DNA of 64,000 nucleotides. Source: Cyanobacterium stanieri LEGE 03274. Lineage in GTDB: Bacteria; Cyanobacteriota; Cyanobacteriia; Cyanobacteriales; Cyanobacteriaceae. Below the pieces are notes generated by a model. It was not told the origin of the DNA. It saw only the letters and a program-made list of their open reading frames with translations, and ran no database searches. The DNA lies in contig NZ_JADEWC010000003.1 in NCBI RefSeq assembly GCF_015207825.1, positions 1-64,000 of the forward strand, in the 5' to 3' direction. The stretch's first letter is position 1. Every line of letters starts with the position of its first letter. Both the position numbers and the translations under genes were made by a program. This document shows, in pieces, positions 9,667 through 20,117 of the stretch.

Positions 9667-12600
9667 ATGACTTTTACCAAAACTAGCCATAAAGAAGAAG
9701 AACTAAGCATCTACTCTAACTCAGAGTTACTATTGCGCCACCGATTAAAGTTAATTGAGAATTTGTGGGAATTAGTTTTGACCAATGAATGTGGACAGCA
9801 TTTGGTAGATTTACTAGAACAATTAAAGTCCGCTTGTTCTCCTGAAGGACAAACTTCCGAAAGCCCCAAACAATCTGTTAGTAAATGGATTGAGCAATTA
9901 GAGTTAGATGATGCCATCAAGGCTGTACGCGCTTTAGCTCTTTATTTCCAATTAATTAACATTGTCGAGCAACATTACGAACAAAGAAACCAAAAAATTA
10001 TCCGTAGTACCACCACCGAAGATCAAGTAAATGGTTCTAAAATGGATAGTGTCATTGATAAATTGATTGAGGGCGAAACCGAAAAAATAGTTGTTGATTC
10101 TGGGGATAAAGATTATAGTTATTTTGAACAAAAACCCAATCCGGCTAGTGGAGGTACTTTTCATTGGTTATTCCCCCATCTCCAACAGTTGAATATGCCC
10201 CCTCAAAAAATTCAAGAATTGTTGGATGAGTTGGATATTCGTTTGGTATTCACAGCGCACCCTACAGAAATTGTCCGTCATACCATTCGCAAAAAACAAA
10301 GACGCATTTCCCAAATTTTAGAGCGCTTGGATGGTGCTGAGGAATCTTGTCGCGCCATGGGTTTAACTAATTCTTATGAAGCTGAGCATTTTCGCTCCCG
10401 TTTGATGGATGAGATTCAGTTGTGGTGGCGCACCGATGAGTTACACCAGTTTAAGCCCACGGTATTAGATGAGGTGGATTATGCCCTTCACTATTTCCAA
10501 GAGGTATTATTTGATAGTTTGCCCCATCTTTCCAAACGATTACAACAGGCTTTACATAGCACTTTTCCTAAATTGAAAGCCCCTAGTCATAAGTTTTGTT
10601 ATTTTGGCTCTTGGGTAGGGGGCGATCGTGACGGTAACCCTTTTGTAACCCCTGAAGTTACATGGTCAACGGCTTGTTATCAACGTAACCTTGTCATTGA
10701 AAAATATTTGGAATCTGTGGCGAAGTTAAATGATGTACTAAGTTTATCGTTACATTGGTCTAATGTTTTGCCAGAATTATTAGATTCCTTGGAAACCGAT
10801 CGCATCAAGATGCCTGATGTGTATGATAGATTATATGTTCGTTATCGCCAAGAGCCTTACCGCCTCAAATTGGCTTTTATCGAGAAAAAATTACACAACA
10901 CCAAGGCTCGTAATGAGGCTTTATCGAACCCTGAAACCCGTAAATCCATTAAATTAGCCACCAAGGATGATAACCTTTATCCTAGTGCTAACGACTTCCT
11001 AGATGACCTAAAACTGATTAAACTTAACCTTGAGCAAACAGGATTAAACTGTCAAGAATTAGACCATCTTATCTTCCAAGTAGAAATTTATGGTTTTCAT
11101 CTTGCCGAGTTAGATTTTCGTCAGGATTCTTCTCGCCATTCCGATGCCCTTAACGAAATCGCCCAATATTTGGGAATGTTGGATAAACCCTACAATGAAT
11201 TAAGCGAGGAGGAAAAAACCGCGTGGCTAGTGAGGGAATTAAAAACCCGTCGCCCCCTTGTGCCTAATCCAATTCCTTTTTCTGAGACTACCACCGAAAC
11301 CATTGAAACTTTTAAGGTGTTAAGGGCGCTGCAAGGGGAATTTGGTTTAGAAATTTGCAACACCTACATCATCAGTATGACTAACTATGTCAGTGATGTT
11401 TTAGAGGTATTATTATTAGCCAAGGAAGCAGGATTGTATGACCCCGTAATTGGAGCTAGTACCATTCGTATAGTGCCTCTATTTGAGACGGTGGAGGACT
11501 TAAAAAGATCCTACTCGGTGATGAAAGAATTGTTTGATTTACCCCTTTATCGTGCCTGTTTGGCGGGGGGATATGAGGAAATTCCTACCAATAGTCAGTC
11601 TAATTTGGTATTACCGAAGTTAACTCCTTATAACCTCCAGGAGATTATGTTGGGCTACTCTGATAGTAATAAAGATTCAGGGTTTATGAGTAGTAATTGG
11701 GAAATCCATAAAGCCCAAAAGGTTTTGGCAAAATTGGGTAAAAATTATGGGGTAAAAATCAAAATTTTCCACGGTAGGGGTGGCTCTGTGGGTAGGGGGG
11801 GAGGCCCTGCCTATGCGGCGATTTTGGCTCAACCGACTTCCACCATCAATGGACGTATTAAAATTACTGAACAAGGGGAAGTTTTGGCTTCTAAGTATTC
11901 CTTACCAGAGTTGGCTTTGTATAATCTTGAAACCATCAGCACCGCTGTAATTCAGGCTAGTTTGTTGGGTAGTGGGTTTGATGATATTGAGCCTTGGAAT
12001 GAGATTATGGAAGAAATTGCGATCGCCTCCAGGAAAGCCTATCGAGATTTAATTTACGAACAACCAGACTTTATCGACTTCTTCCTTTCCGTTACCCCCA
12101 TCGAGGAAATCAGTAAACTCCAAATTAGCTCCCGCCCTGCCCGTCGTAAGAAAGGTAAAAAGGATATTAGCTCCCTACGTGCCATTCCTTGGGTGTTTAG
12201 CTGGACTCAAAGCCGTTTCTTGCTCCCTGCTTGGTATGGGGTAGGTACTGCCCTACAGGAATTTTTAGCCAAAGAGCCTGAGGAGAATTTGAAATTATTA
12301 CGCTATTTTTACCTAAAATGGCCTTTCTTCAAGATGGTAATTTCTAAGGTGGAAATGACCCTTTCTAAAGTAGATTTACAAATGGCAAGTCATTATGTGG
12401 AAGAATTGGCGGAGGATGAAGATAAAGAGCGATTCCATAAGCTATTCTCCCAAATTGCCAAGGAATACTATCTGAGTAGAGAAATGGTCTTAAAAATCAA
12501 TCAACAAGAGCGATTATTGGATACTGATCCCGAATTGCAACGCTCAGTACAGTTGCGTAATGGTTCTATTGTACCCCTTGGCTTCTTGCAAGTATCTTTA

Positions 12601-12735
12601 TTAAAACGTCTGCGTCAATATGCTAATCAAGACAAAGCGGGTTTAATTCATTTCCGTTATAGCAAAGATGAATTATTGCGGGGTGCTTTACTTACCATTA
12701 ACGGTATCGCCGCAGGAATGCGTAACACGGGTTAA
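9667..12735 (+). CDS. ppc: Phosphoenolpyruvate carboxylase
   Basis: 1022 aa, within the usual cyanobacterial range. It carboxylates PEP with bicarbonate to oxaloacetate, feeding the incomplete TCA cycle and aspartate-family synthesis in the cytoplasm. Seen: the catalytic-His motif [14 protein letters not shown] (about residue 193), the Lys/Arg region [12 protein letters not shown], the [14 protein letters not shown] loop (about 701) that seats bicarbonate and PEP, and the conserved MRNTG C-terminus that reaches the active site. The gene stands alone, with a divergent ABC gene upstream and a GC hairpin and repeat element downstream. Confidence 0.98.
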   Translation: MTFTKTSHKEEELSIYSNSELLLRHRLKLIENLWELVLTNECGQHLVDLLEQLKSACSPEGQTSESPKQSVSKWIEQLELDDAIKAVRALALYFQLINIVEQHYEQRNQKIIRSTTTEDQVNGSKMDSVIDKLIEGETEKIVVDSGDKDYSYFEQKPNPASGGTFHWLFPHLQQLNMPPQKIQELLDELDIRLVFTAHPTEIVRHTIRKKQRRISQILERLDGAEESCRAMGLTNSYEAEHFRSRLMDEIQLWWRTDELHQFKPTVLDEVDYALHYFQEVLFDSLPHLSKRLQQALHSTFPKLKAPSHKFCYFGSWVGGDRDGNPFVTPEVTWSTACYQRNLVIEKYLESVAKLNDVLSLSLHWSNVLPELLDSLETDRIKMPDVYDRLYVRYRQEPYRLKLAFIEKKLHNTKARNEALSNPETRKSIKLATKDDNLYPSANDFLDDLKLIKLNLEQTGLNCQELDHLIFQVEIYGFHLAELDFRQDSSRHSDALNEIAQYLGMLDKPYNELSEEEKTAWLVRELKTRRPLVPNPIPFSETTTETIETFKVLRALQGEFGLEICNTYIISMTNYVSDVLEVLLLAKEAGLYDPVIGASTIRIVPLFETVEDLKRSYSVMKELFDLPLYRACLAGGYEEIPTNSQSNLVLPKLTPYNLQEIMLGYSDSNKDSGFMSSNWEIHKAQKVLAKLGKNYGVKIKIFHGRGGSVGRGGGPAYAAILAQPTSTINGRIKITEQGEVLASKYSLPELALYNLETISTAVIQASLLGSGFDDIEPWNEIMEEIAIASRKAYRDLIYEQPDFIDFFLSVTPIEEISKLQISSRPARRKKGKKDISSLRAIPWVFSWTQSRFLLPAWYGVGTALQEFLAKEPEENLKLLRYFYLKWPFFKMVISKVEMTLSKVDLQMASHYVEELAEDEDKERFHKLFSQIAKEYYLSREMVLKINQQERLLDTDPELQRSVQLRNGSIVPLGFLQVSLLKRLRQYANQDKAGLIHFRYSKDELLRGALLTINGIAAGMRNTG

Positions 12736-12778
12736 TGAGGGTTAGATGAAGGGTGATTAGGAGTAAGGATACAATAAA

Positions 12779-12799
12779 AGTCCCCCTGAATTGGGGGCT
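12779..12799 (+). terminator. GC-rich hairpin after ppc
   Basis: AGTCCCCC and GGGGGCT arms surround a 6-nt loop, 44 bp past the ppc stop. The T-run afterwards is weak (ATTTTG further on), so it may be a 3'-end stabilising hairpin or a fragment of a common cyanobacterial repeat rather than a strict intrinsic terminator. Confidence 0.4.
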
Positions 12800-12827
12800 A
12801 TAAGGGCGATTTTGTTCGTATTATATC

Positions 12828-12926
12828 AAGTTCGGACAATTCGTTATAAATAGATTCTATCTTCGCAGTTGCTCTACCGTGTAAATTTATTGCACGGCTA
12901 ACGGTAGTTCTTTCAATCTATTGAAC
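12828..12926 (+). repeat. Dispersed MITE-like repeat, copy A
   Basis: About 99 bp, from AAGTTCGGACAATTCGTTAT to the palindromic end TTCAATCTATTGAAC. Internal arms ACCGTGTAA and TTGCACGG can form a hairpin. The same sequence occurs at 24950-25039 (inverted) and 41414-41511. It occupies most of the gap between ppc and the convergent mscS-like gene. Confidence 0.75.
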
Positions 12927-12989
12927 CAACACCAAATCTGATTAGTAAAGTTTACTATTCTTAAAACAGGATTTAGTCTAAACTGTTCA

Positions 12990-14054
12990 TCATTTAAGAT
13001 AATGTAGGGCTGTAGGATAAGCAAACTGGATTCTGGCTTCGGCAAAAGCGAATTTGATGGCAAGATTAACCTCATGTTGGGCTTTGCGATAAATTTTTAA
13101 CTCATTATTACTATGGACAAAATAAATGACTTCATAGTCGAGGCTAAAATCTCCAAAACCAGAAAAATAAGCAATATCAAAGGTAATATTTTCTAAGGGC
13201 ATAAGGGCTTTTTCGATAATTTCGGGAATTTGGGGCAGTAGATGATTATCAGTTTCATAAATGATGCCTAATTTTATTTTTGCTTGACGACTTTGCATCC
13301 TTTTATAATTTCTCAGACGAGAGCTAGTTAAGTCTGTATTTGCCAAAACTAATTCTTCCCCTGTGAGAGCTTTTATTCTGGTGGTTTTGATGCCAATGTG
13401 TTGTACATATCCCGTAAATTCATCCACGGAAACTAAATCAGAAATCTCGAAGGGGCGATCGAATAAAATAGCAAAATAACTAAATAAATCTTGTAAAATT
13501 CCTTGGGATGCAAGGGCAAGGGCAACACCACCAATCCCCAAACCTGCAATAATCGCCCCAATATCAAAACCTAAATTACTAATGGTAAATATGGCTGCCA
13601 ATGTCCAAATTACAACCCTAATAGCAGGAAAAAGGGCGTTAATATTTTTCTCGACAATGGAATTGGAATAATGATATTTTTTACTATAAAATCTAATAAT
13701 TACCCTAGATAAATCAACTAAAAATCTCGATGTACAAAAAGTAATAGCAACACTAAAAAAAGTCCTAGATAATCCTAAAATTGTTTCATTTATTTCAACT
13801 TCCTTAAAGGTTAAATAACAAATAATAAAGTAACCAATGGGAATTATATGTTTATTAATAATTTCAATAATTTGATCATCTAAGTCTGTTTTGGTTTGGC
13901 GGGTAATTTTTTTTAACTGTCTAAATAATAAATTTTTAGCAATTTTTAGAACAAAATAACTAAGTCCTAAAATTAGGATAACAATGGCAATATCTGTTAG
14001 CAAACTTTGAAAATTAGGAGAAATATTAAAAATCTGCTCCAAACTAATATTCAT
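12990..14054 (-). CDS. MscS-family small-conductance mechanosensitive channel
   Basis: 354 aa. Several N-terminal membrane helices lead to the pore-lining TM3 segment GLGIGGVALALASQGILQ, followed by the beta-domain start FSYFAILFDRPFEISDLV and a cytoplasmic alpha/beta domain: the MscS core layout. In this family the channel opens on membrane tension and releases solutes on hypo-osmotic shock; some cyanobacterial members have other ion selectivity. The gene is convergent with ppc and divergent from the oligopeptide-binding lipoprotein gene. The ATG at 14054 precedes a sensible hydrophobic N-terminus. Confidence 0.93.
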   Translation of the reverse strand: MNISLEQIFNISPNFQSLLTDIAIVILILGLSYFVLKIAKNLLFRQLKKITRQTKTDLDDQIIEIINKHIIPIGYFIICYLTFKEVEINETILGLSRTFFSVAITFCTSRFLVDLSRVIIRFYSKKYHYSNSIVEKNINALFPAIRVVIWTLAAIFTISNLGFDIGAIIAGLGIGGVALALASQGILQDLFSYFAILFDRPFEISDLVSVDEFTGYVQHIGIKTTRIKALTGEELVLANTDLTSSRLRNYKRMQSRQAKIKLGIIYETDNHLLPQIPEIIEKALMPLENITFDIAYFSGFGDFSLDYEVIYFVHSNNELKIYRKAQHEVNLAIKFAFAEARIQFAYPTALHYLK

Positions 14055-14210
14055 ATTTTATAAAGAGGCAATCGGATAAAAAAATAAGGATTTAAAGATA
14101 GGTTTAACTGAAACTAATTTTTTGGTATTTTTTACTATTTTCTATGATCTTCGGTAGAGCTATATTAGGATAACATGGGAGTTGTAAAAAAAGATTGATT
14201 TGATTAAGGT

Positions 14211-15971
14211 ATGTTTTCTAGGTTTTCCAAGATAATTAGTGGGGCTTTGGTGATGCTGATGAGTTTAACTTTATTATCGGGGTGTGGTGATGCTACTCTT
14301 GTAAATAAGACGAGGCAACAATCTCAGATAACTCAAGCTATTTTAAGTGATCCTAAAACATTCAACGCTGTTTTGTCTCAGGAGTCTCCTAATATTTTTG
14401 GTTTAACCTATGATGGATTGGTGGAGGAAAATCCTTTAACGGGGGAAATTCAACCTGCCTTGGCGCAGTCTTGGACTTTTTCGGAGGATAATCTTAATAT
14501 TACTTTTACTCTCAAGGAAAATTTAAAATGGTCTGATGGTGAACCTTTGACGGTAGATGATGTGGTATTTAGTTATAATCAACTCTATCTGAATGAGGAA
14601 ATTCCTAGTAATGCAAGGGATAGTTTGAGGGTGGGGGAAAGTCGTGCTTTGCCTACGGTGACGAAGTTAAATGATAGACAGGTGAGGTTTACGATTAATG
14701 AACCTTTTGCTCCTTTTTTAGAAAGCACAGGGTTAGCAATTTTACCTAAACATATTTTAGAGGAAACGGTGCAAGAAAGGGATCGGGATGGTAATCCTTT
14801 GTTTCTTTCTGTGTGGGGGGTGGATACTCCTCCTGATGAGTTGATTGTTAATGGCCGTTATCAGTTGAAAAGTTATTCTACTTCTCAGCGGGTTATTTTT
14901 ACGAGAAATCCTTATTATTGGCAGAAGGATGAGGAGGGTAATGAATTACCTTATATTGAAGATGTGGTGTGGGAAATTGTGGAATCGACGGACACTTCTT
15001 TGTTACAATTTCGCTCTGGCAGTTTAGATTCTATAGGGGTTTCCCCTGAGTATTTTTCTTTACTTAAACGGGAGGAGGACAAGGGGGATTTTACTATTTA
15101 TAATGGTGGTGCTGCCTATGGTACTACTTTTATGGCTTTTAATCTCAATCAAGGTTCGAGAAATGGTACTCCTTTGGTGACTCCTTATAAGTCGAAGTGG
15201 TTTAATAATGTGCAGTTTAGAAGGGCGATCGCCCATAGCATTGATCGTGATAGAATGATTAATAATATATATAGGGGTTTAGGAGAACAACAAAATTCAC
15301 CTATTTCGGTGCAGTCACCATTCTACGATCCTACCGTAGAAGGCTACGAATATAACCCTGAATTAGCCAAAGAGATTTTAATGGCTGAAGGATTTAGATA
15401 TGACAATAACGGTAATCTTTTTGATGCCGACAATCATCCCGTCAGATTTAGCCTTCTTACCAACGCAGGAAACCGCATCAGGGAATCCCTAGGCTCTCAA
15501 ATTAAGCAAGATTTAGAGCAAATCGGGGTTATCGTTGATTTTACCCCCATCGCTTTTAATGTATTGGTAGATAAACTCAGTAATTCCCTAGATTGGGAAG
15601 CCCATATTATTGGTTTTACAGGGGGAAATGAGCCTAACGGGGGCATTAATCTTTGGAATCCTGACGGTAATTTACATCTTTTTAATCAAAAACCCCAAGC
15701 AGGAAGGGAAGACATCCAAGGCCGAGTGGTTGCAGACTGGGAAAGGGAAATCGGTGATTTGTATGTACAAGGGGCAAGGGAATTAGAATTTGAGCGTCGT
15801 AAGCAAATCTATGATCAAACTCAGCAGTTAGCTATGGAATATTTACCTTTAATATATCTGGTGAATCCTTATTCTTTATCTGCGGTAAGAAATCGCATTG
15901 AAGGGGTGGAATACTCTCCCCTTGGTGGTGCTTTTTGGAATATTGAAAGGTTGACTATTGCTGATGAGTAA
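14211..15971 (+). CDS. ABC transporter substrate-binding lipoprotein, peptide/nickel type (SBP_bac_5)
   Basis: 586 aa. The N-terminus is a lipoprotein signal with a hydrophobic stretch and lipobox L22-S-G-C25, so the mature protein would be lipid-anchored at Cys25. The family-5 solute-binding fold is clear: TYDGLVEENPLTGEIQPALA, a WSDGEPLTVDDVVFSYN segment near residue 110, and RRAIAHSIDRDRMI in the second lobe. The family binds oligopeptides, nickel chelates or similar ligands for DppBC/OppBC-type permeases. No permease or ATPase partner is adjacent, so it must pair with an importer encoded elsewhere. Ligand not assignable. Confidence 0.93.
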   Translation: MFSRFSKIISGALVMLMSLTLLSGCGDATLVNKTRQQSQITQAILSDPKTFNAVLSQESPNIFGLTYDGLVEENPLTGEIQPALAQSWTFSEDNLNITFTLKENLKWSDGEPLTVDDVVFSYNQLYLNEEIPSNARDSLRVGESRALPTVTKLNDRQVRFTINEPFAPFLESTGLAILPKHILEETVQERDRDGNPLFLSVWGVDTPPDELIVNGRYQLKSYSTSQRVIFTRNPYYWQKDEEGNELPYIEDVVWEIVESTDTSLLQFRSGSLDSIGVSPEYFSLLKREEDKGDFTIYNGGAAYGTTFMAFNLNQGSRNGTPLVTPYKSKWFNNVQFRRAIAHSIDRDRMINNIYRGLGEQQNSPISVQSPFYDPTVEGYEYNPELAKEILMAEGFRYDNNGNLFDADNHPVRFSLLTNAGNRIRESLGSQIKQDLEQIGVIVDFTPIAFNVLVDKLSNSLDWEAHIIGFTGGNEPNGGINLWNPDGNLHLFNQKPQAGREDIQGRVVADWEREIGDLYVQGARELEFERRKQIYDQTQQLAMEYLPLIYLVNPYSLSAVRNRIEGVEYSPLGGAFWNIERLTIADE

Positions 15972-16212
15972 TTTTTTATGGGTTTAAGGTGCGCTGTTAT
16001 TAATCAAAAGTAACGAGGGAAAAATAATTAATCATTGTCTTGATTATTATCCCTTACAAAATATATGAAGAAATGCAACAGATTAAGAATAAATGTCACG
16101 AAAATAATTTTTTGAAACAACCATCATGAATAATAAAAACTAGCTAATTTATCAAATAGTGAGAATATAATGGAGTACTCGCTTTGATAAAAATATCAAG
16201 GAGCTTTTACTT

Positions 16213-16386
16213 ATGAAAATGATTAAAGTTTTTTCTTTATGGAGTCGTGAAAATAAAGAATCTTCAAGGATGGATAATCATCAAAACAAAGATACCCAGA
16301 ACTTAAAAAATAAAGAATCCTCTCGCTCTACATTTCTATCAAAAATAGCCGATAACTTTAAAGATAATATTCTTGATTTACGTTAA
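16213..16386 (+). CDS. Small hypothetical protein, 57 aa
   Basis: The frame starts ATGAAAATGATTAAA at 16213, with AAGGAG nine bases upstream, a strong ribosome-binding site for this genome. The product is hydrophilic and highly charged, rich in Lys, Asn and Ser, with no membrane segment or cysteine; it begins MKMIKVFSLWSREN and ends in a helical NFKDNILDLR. A bidirectional hairpin follows 18 bp after the stop. No family recognised. The site, length and terminator argue for a real gene; absence of known homology argues for caution. Confidence 0.5.
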   Translation: MKMIKVFSLWSRENKESSRMDNHQNKDTQNLKNKESSRSTFLSKIADNFKDNILDLR

Positions 16387-16404
16387 ATTTTGTTTGTTAA
16401 TAAA

Positions 16405-16421
16405 AGGGTGAAATTCACCCT
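16405..16421. terminator. Bidirectional hairpin between the small ORF and argB
   Basis: AGGGTGAAATTCACCCT is a near-perfect inverted repeat (7-bp stem, 3-nt loop) between convergent genes. Read on the minus strand it is followed by TTTTATTAA, so it may end the argB transcript; on the plus strand it is followed by CAAAAG, a poorer context. Confidence 0.6.
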
Positions 16422-16434
16422 CAAAAGCTGAAAA

Positions 16435-17319
16435 TTAAGGAACAATCATTGAACCAATACCATCATCAGTGAAAATTTCTAACAATAGAGCATGGGGGAT
16501 TCTACCATCAATGATATGAGCCGCTTTTACCCCTTGGGCTAAAGAGCGTACACAACAAGTTACTTTGGGAATCATTCCCCCAGACACCACCCCTTGATCG
16601 ATTAAGTCCCTAGCATCTTGGATTGATAACTTATATAGTAACGTAGAAGGATCATGATAGTCCTGCAAAATCCCGGGGGTATCGGTTAATAAAATTAATT
16701 TTTCAGCCCCCAAAGCGGCGGCAATTTCTCCCGCCACGGTATCCGCATTAATATTGTGGGGTTGTCCATCAAAATCCGCTGCGACACTAGATATGATGGG
16801 TACATAACCACTTTTTACAAGGGAATCTACTAAAGAGCTATCAACGCTAGTGACTTCTCCGACAAAACCAACTTTTTCACGATTTACCGATCTAGCTTGA
16901 ATTAGATTACCATCTTTTCCGCATATACCAACGGCTTTTCCCCCAGCGTTATTAATCAGGGTAACTAATTGTTTATTTACCCTACCCACCAACACCATTT
17001 CCACCACGTCCATGGTTTGAGCGTCTGTTACCCTTAATCCATCTTTGAATTGAGGTTCGATACCTAATTTTGTTAACCAAACATTAATTTCTGGGCCACC
17101 TCCATGCACTACCACTGGATTTAAACCCACGGAGGCGAGAAAAACAATATCTCTGATTACTCCTTCTTTGAGATTATCATCTTTCATGGCAGCACCACCG
17201 TATTTCACAACGATGGTACGTCCTGCAAATTTTTGTATATAGGGAAGTGCCTCGCTTAAAACTCTAACTCTAGTTGCCTCGGACTCTTTATAGTATTCGC
17301 TTTCCCTGTTTTCTACCAT
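16435..17319 (-). CDS. argB: Acetylglutamate kinase
   Basis: 294 aa, the normal size. Phosphorylates N-acetylglutamate with ATP, the controlled step of arginine synthesis, and in cyanobacteria is the target of PII (GlnB) under nitrogen excess. Seen: the phosphate-binding KYGGAAM near the start, the VHGGGPEIN substrate loop, [20 protein letters not shown] and the C-terminal GGMIPKV motif of the amino-acid-kinase fold. The N-terminal helix preceding the first motif is the arginine-sensitive, hexamer-forming type, consistent with feedback inhibition. Stands alone on the minus strand. Confidence 0.98.
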   Translation of the reverse strand: MVENRESEYYKESEATRVRVLSEALPYIQKFAGRTIVVKYGGAAMKDDNLKEGVIRDIVFLASVGLNPVVVHGGGPEINVWLTKLGIEPQFKDGLRVTDAQTMDVVEMVLVGRVNKQLVTLINNAGGKAVGICGKDGNLIQARSVNREKVGFVGEVTSVDSSLVDSLVKSGYVPIISSVAADFDGQPHNINADTVAGEIAAALGAEKLILLTDTPGILQDYHDPSTLLYKLSIQDARDLIDQGVVSGGMIPKVTCCVRSLAQGVKAAHIIDGRIPHALLLEIFTDDGIGSMIVP

Positions 17320-17550
17320 TATTTTTTATATTTTTTTTGTTTTACGATCATCTACTTTAATAACAAGATATTATCAAAATTGTTCATACAAAACAATTAA
17401 GCTATGTTTATTTTTCAAGTTACTATGTAGTAAATGAAATTATTCGTGATGGTTAGTTATTAACTATTTCTTGCTTTTTTACGATACTTTGATATTAATT
17501 AAAGTTAGCAAATAACATAAATATATATTGTTTATTTTATAAAAATAAAT

Positions 17551-18546
17551 ATGAATATTATTAATAAGTATAATCTAAGTTCTGATAAGAAAATGGTGTT
17601 TCTAACAGACATTTTAAATAAAGATAATGTGGAAAGCTATTTTAATCAATTTTTGTCTGATTTAATGAGTAAGTATCAGTTAAAAGCCTTAGAAGTAATT
17701 CGTTATAAACCAGAAAAAAGATGTTTAATTGAGTTTACTTTTGAAGGAGATAATAGTTTAATATTAATTGGTAAAATAAAAGCAAAAGGTACTGATTTTA
17801 AAACCTATAATTTACAACAAAAGCTATGGGAAAATGGCTTTAATAATGATTGTTTGGATCAAATTTCTGTGCCTCAACCTTTTGGTTTAATTCCTCCGTG
17901 GCAAATGTGGTTACAAAAAAAAGTATCGGGAAAAGTTTTAACAGATTTGTTTAATCCTGAGATGAATAGACAAATTATAGAAAAAATTCCCTATGTTATT
18001 CGTAAATTACATTTAGCAAACATAGCCACTGTTCATTCTCATTTGATAGTTGATGAATTGAGTATATTACATCAAAAATTACCTTTAGTTTTAAAGATTT
18101 ATCCTCATTGGGAGTCTCAAATTAAAGATATTTTGAAAAAGTGTGATTCTCTTGGTCAATTAATGGAAGAAAATCACTATTTATGTGGTATTCATCGTGA
18201 TTTTTATTTTGATCAGATTATCGTAGATGATGAGCATTTTTATTTATTAGATTTAGATTTATATTGTTTGGGTAATCCTAGCCTTGATATGGGAAATTTT
18301 TTGGGACACATAATAGAGTATAGTTTAAGAAGATATGGTCATTTTCACGCTTTTAAGGCTCAGGAAAATATTTTAGAAAATGAGTTTATTTCATTGGTAG
18401 GAGAAGACAAAAGAAAGGAGATGAGAATTTATACTATTTTGACGCTGGTAAGGCATATATATCTTAGTACCCTATTTCCTGAGCGTCAGTTTTCAACTCC
18501 TATTTTGTTTGATTACTGTCAGGGTTTGTTAACAGATTTTGGTTAA
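17551..18546 (+). CDS. Aminoglycoside-phosphotransferase (APH/choline kinase) family protein
   Basis: 331 aa. The C-terminal half has the family's catalytic loop as IHRDFYFDQII (the usual HGDxxxxN, with Arg for Gly and Gln for Asn) and the metal-binding Asp in LLDLDLYCLGNPSLDMGNFLGH-like context. The N-terminal half carries the strand KALEVIRYKPEKRCLIEF. The family transfers phosphate from ATP to small hydroxylated substrates, often sugars; resistance is not implied here. It is the first gene of a same-strand block with three glycosyltransferases and an exporter, which suggests a sugar or lipid-sugar kinase for that pathway. The catalytic-loop substitutions leave activity open. Confidence 0.8.
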   Translation: MNIINKYNLSSDKKMVFLTDILNKDNVESYFNQFLSDLMSKYQLKALEVIRYKPEKRCLIEFTFEGDNSLILIGKIKAKGTDFKTYNLQQKLWENGFNNDCLDQISVPQPFGLIPPWQMWLQKKVSGKVLTDLFNPEMNRQIIEKIPYVIRKLHLANIATVHSHLIVDELSILHQKLPLVLKIYPHWESQIKDILKKCDSLGQLMEENHYLCGIHRDFYFDQIIVDDEHFYLLDLDLYCLGNPSLDMGNFLGHIIEYSLRRYGHFHAFKAQENILENEFISLVGEDKRKEMRIYTILTLVRHIYLSTLFPERQFSTPILFDYCQGLLTDFG

Positions 18547-18724
18547 TCTAATGGATAATGATTGCTGATGAGGTTGGTTGATTTTACGGTTTTATCAGTA
18601 TTAGAGAGGATAAATATATAATTTGTATAAAGTTTACGTATAAATAGTTAGATTCAGGAACAAATTAGGGATATTTTGCTTCTTAAACAAATATTAACCA
18701 TATTTATTTACATATTATTGACCG

Positions 18725-20017
18725 ATGAACTGCAATTTTAGTGAAGAAAATAATTCTTTGACGCAATCTTTAGACACAAGCTCTAATTTTGCGATTTCTA
18801 GCTGTGGAAATTCTTCTTCTAAGCGATGGCGGATAGTGCTTTACTCCCATGATACTATGGGTTTAGGGCATAAAAGACGTAATTTATTGATAGCTCAAAA
18901 TTTGGGGCTTTCTCCTCTGAATGTGGATATTTTACTGATTACGGGTACAAATCAGAGTAATAATTTTAGTGGCGGTGATGGGATTGATTGTGTTACTCTA
19001 CCTGCTTTGTATAAAAATGAGAGGGGAAGTTATGAGGCAAAACAATGGCAGATGTCTCTTGATGAAATTGTTAAGATGCGATCGCACATTATTCTAGCAA
19101 CAATTCAAAATTTTAAACCAGATATATTAATAGTTGATAACGTGCCGAAGGGGGCAATGGGAGAGTTAAAACCAACTCTTAAATATTTAAAAAAAGAAAC
19201 AAATACCTTTAGAATTCTTGGCTTAAGAGATATATTAGACGATCCAAAAACAGTATATCAAGAATGGAAGAAAGCGAAAAATGAGAAGATAATTCGTACC
19301 TATTATAATGAAGTATGGATTTATGGAGATCCTATGATTTATGATGCCATTAAAGAGTATAAATTTTCAACGGATATTGCGAGTAAATTTCGTTATACAG
19401 GCTACTTTGATCAACGGTCAAGATTAGATTTTAGCTCGAATAAGTCTAACTTTAAACTTAATAATAAAGATTTAGCTTTATGTATGGTTGGTGGAGGGCA
19501 AGATGGAGCTAATTTAGCTTTGACTTTTGCACAAACTATTTTACCTAATAATGTTCAAGGGATAATTATTACTGGTCCTTTTATGCCCAAAGAAGTACAA
19601 GAATATTTATTAAATATAGCAAAAAATAGATCTAATTTATGGGTGTGGAAATATGTAAAAGAACCTACTTTTCTTTTAAAAGAGGCAAAATGGGTAATTT
19701 CTATGGGTGGGTATAATAGCACCAGTGAAATTTTATCTTTTGAAAAAAGAGCTTTAATTATTCCGAGAATTAATCCTCGTCGTGAGCAGTTAATACGCAT
19801 TCAAAGGTTACAAGAGTTGGGATTAGTGGATATGTTACACCCAGATAATTTAACTCCTGATTCTTTAGCTAAATGGTTAAAAGAAGAAAAAAATACACCT
19901 CAAGTACATAATTATATTGATTTTCACGGATTAAAAAGAATTCCCCTATATTTAAATAGTATTTGTCAACAAATACAGCACAAAAACTCATCTAATAAAT
20001 TTCCAATGGTTGCTTAG
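18725..20017 (+). CDS. Predicted GT-B glycosyltransferase (COG4671/MurG-like)
   Basis: 430 aa. After a roughly 35-residue Ser/Asn-rich lead, the segment YSHDTMGLGHKRRNLLIAQ matches the start of the COG4671 predicted glycosyltransferases, distant relatives of MurG (GT28). The C-terminal lobe has VGGGQDGANLALTFA and SMGGYNSTSEILSFEKRALI, the nucleotide-sugar binding region of that group. Donor and acceptor cannot be read. Second gene of the 17551-24815 block. The lead could mean translation starts at a later codon, but no better start with a ribosome-binding site was seen. Confidence 0.82.
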   Translation: MNCNFSEENNSLTQSLDTSSNFAISSCGNSSSKRWRIVLYSHDTMGLGHKRRNLLIAQNLGLSPLNVDILLITGTNQSNNFSGGDGIDCVTLPALYKNERGSYEAKQWQMSLDEIVKMRSHIILATIQNFKPDILIVDNVPKGAMGELKPTLKYLKKETNTFRILGLRDILDDPKTVYQEWKKAKNEKIIRTYYNEVWIYGDPMIYDAIKEYKFSTDIASKFRYTGYFDQRSRLDFSSNKSNFKLNNKDLALCMVGGGQDGANLALTFAQTILPNNVQGIIITGPFMPKEVQEYLLNIAKNRSNLWVWKYVKEPTFLLKEAKWVISMGGYNSTSEILSFEKRALIIPRINPRREQLIRIQRLQELGLVDMLHPDNLTPDSLAKWLKEEKNTPQVHNYIDFHGLKRIPLYLNSICQQIQHKNSSNKFPMVA

Positions 20018-20117
20018 GTAATAACTAATTATTTTGTGGGGAAAATAGATAGTAAATATAGGTTTTTAATGTAATCAAACATTATTTAGTAACACAATTT
20101 AGAATCAATCATTTATC

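Noticed and set aside
12887-13075. 62-codon minus-strand frame near the mscS 3' end
   Set aside because: It overlaps the MscS gene in another frame and the dispersed repeat, and has no credible start signal.
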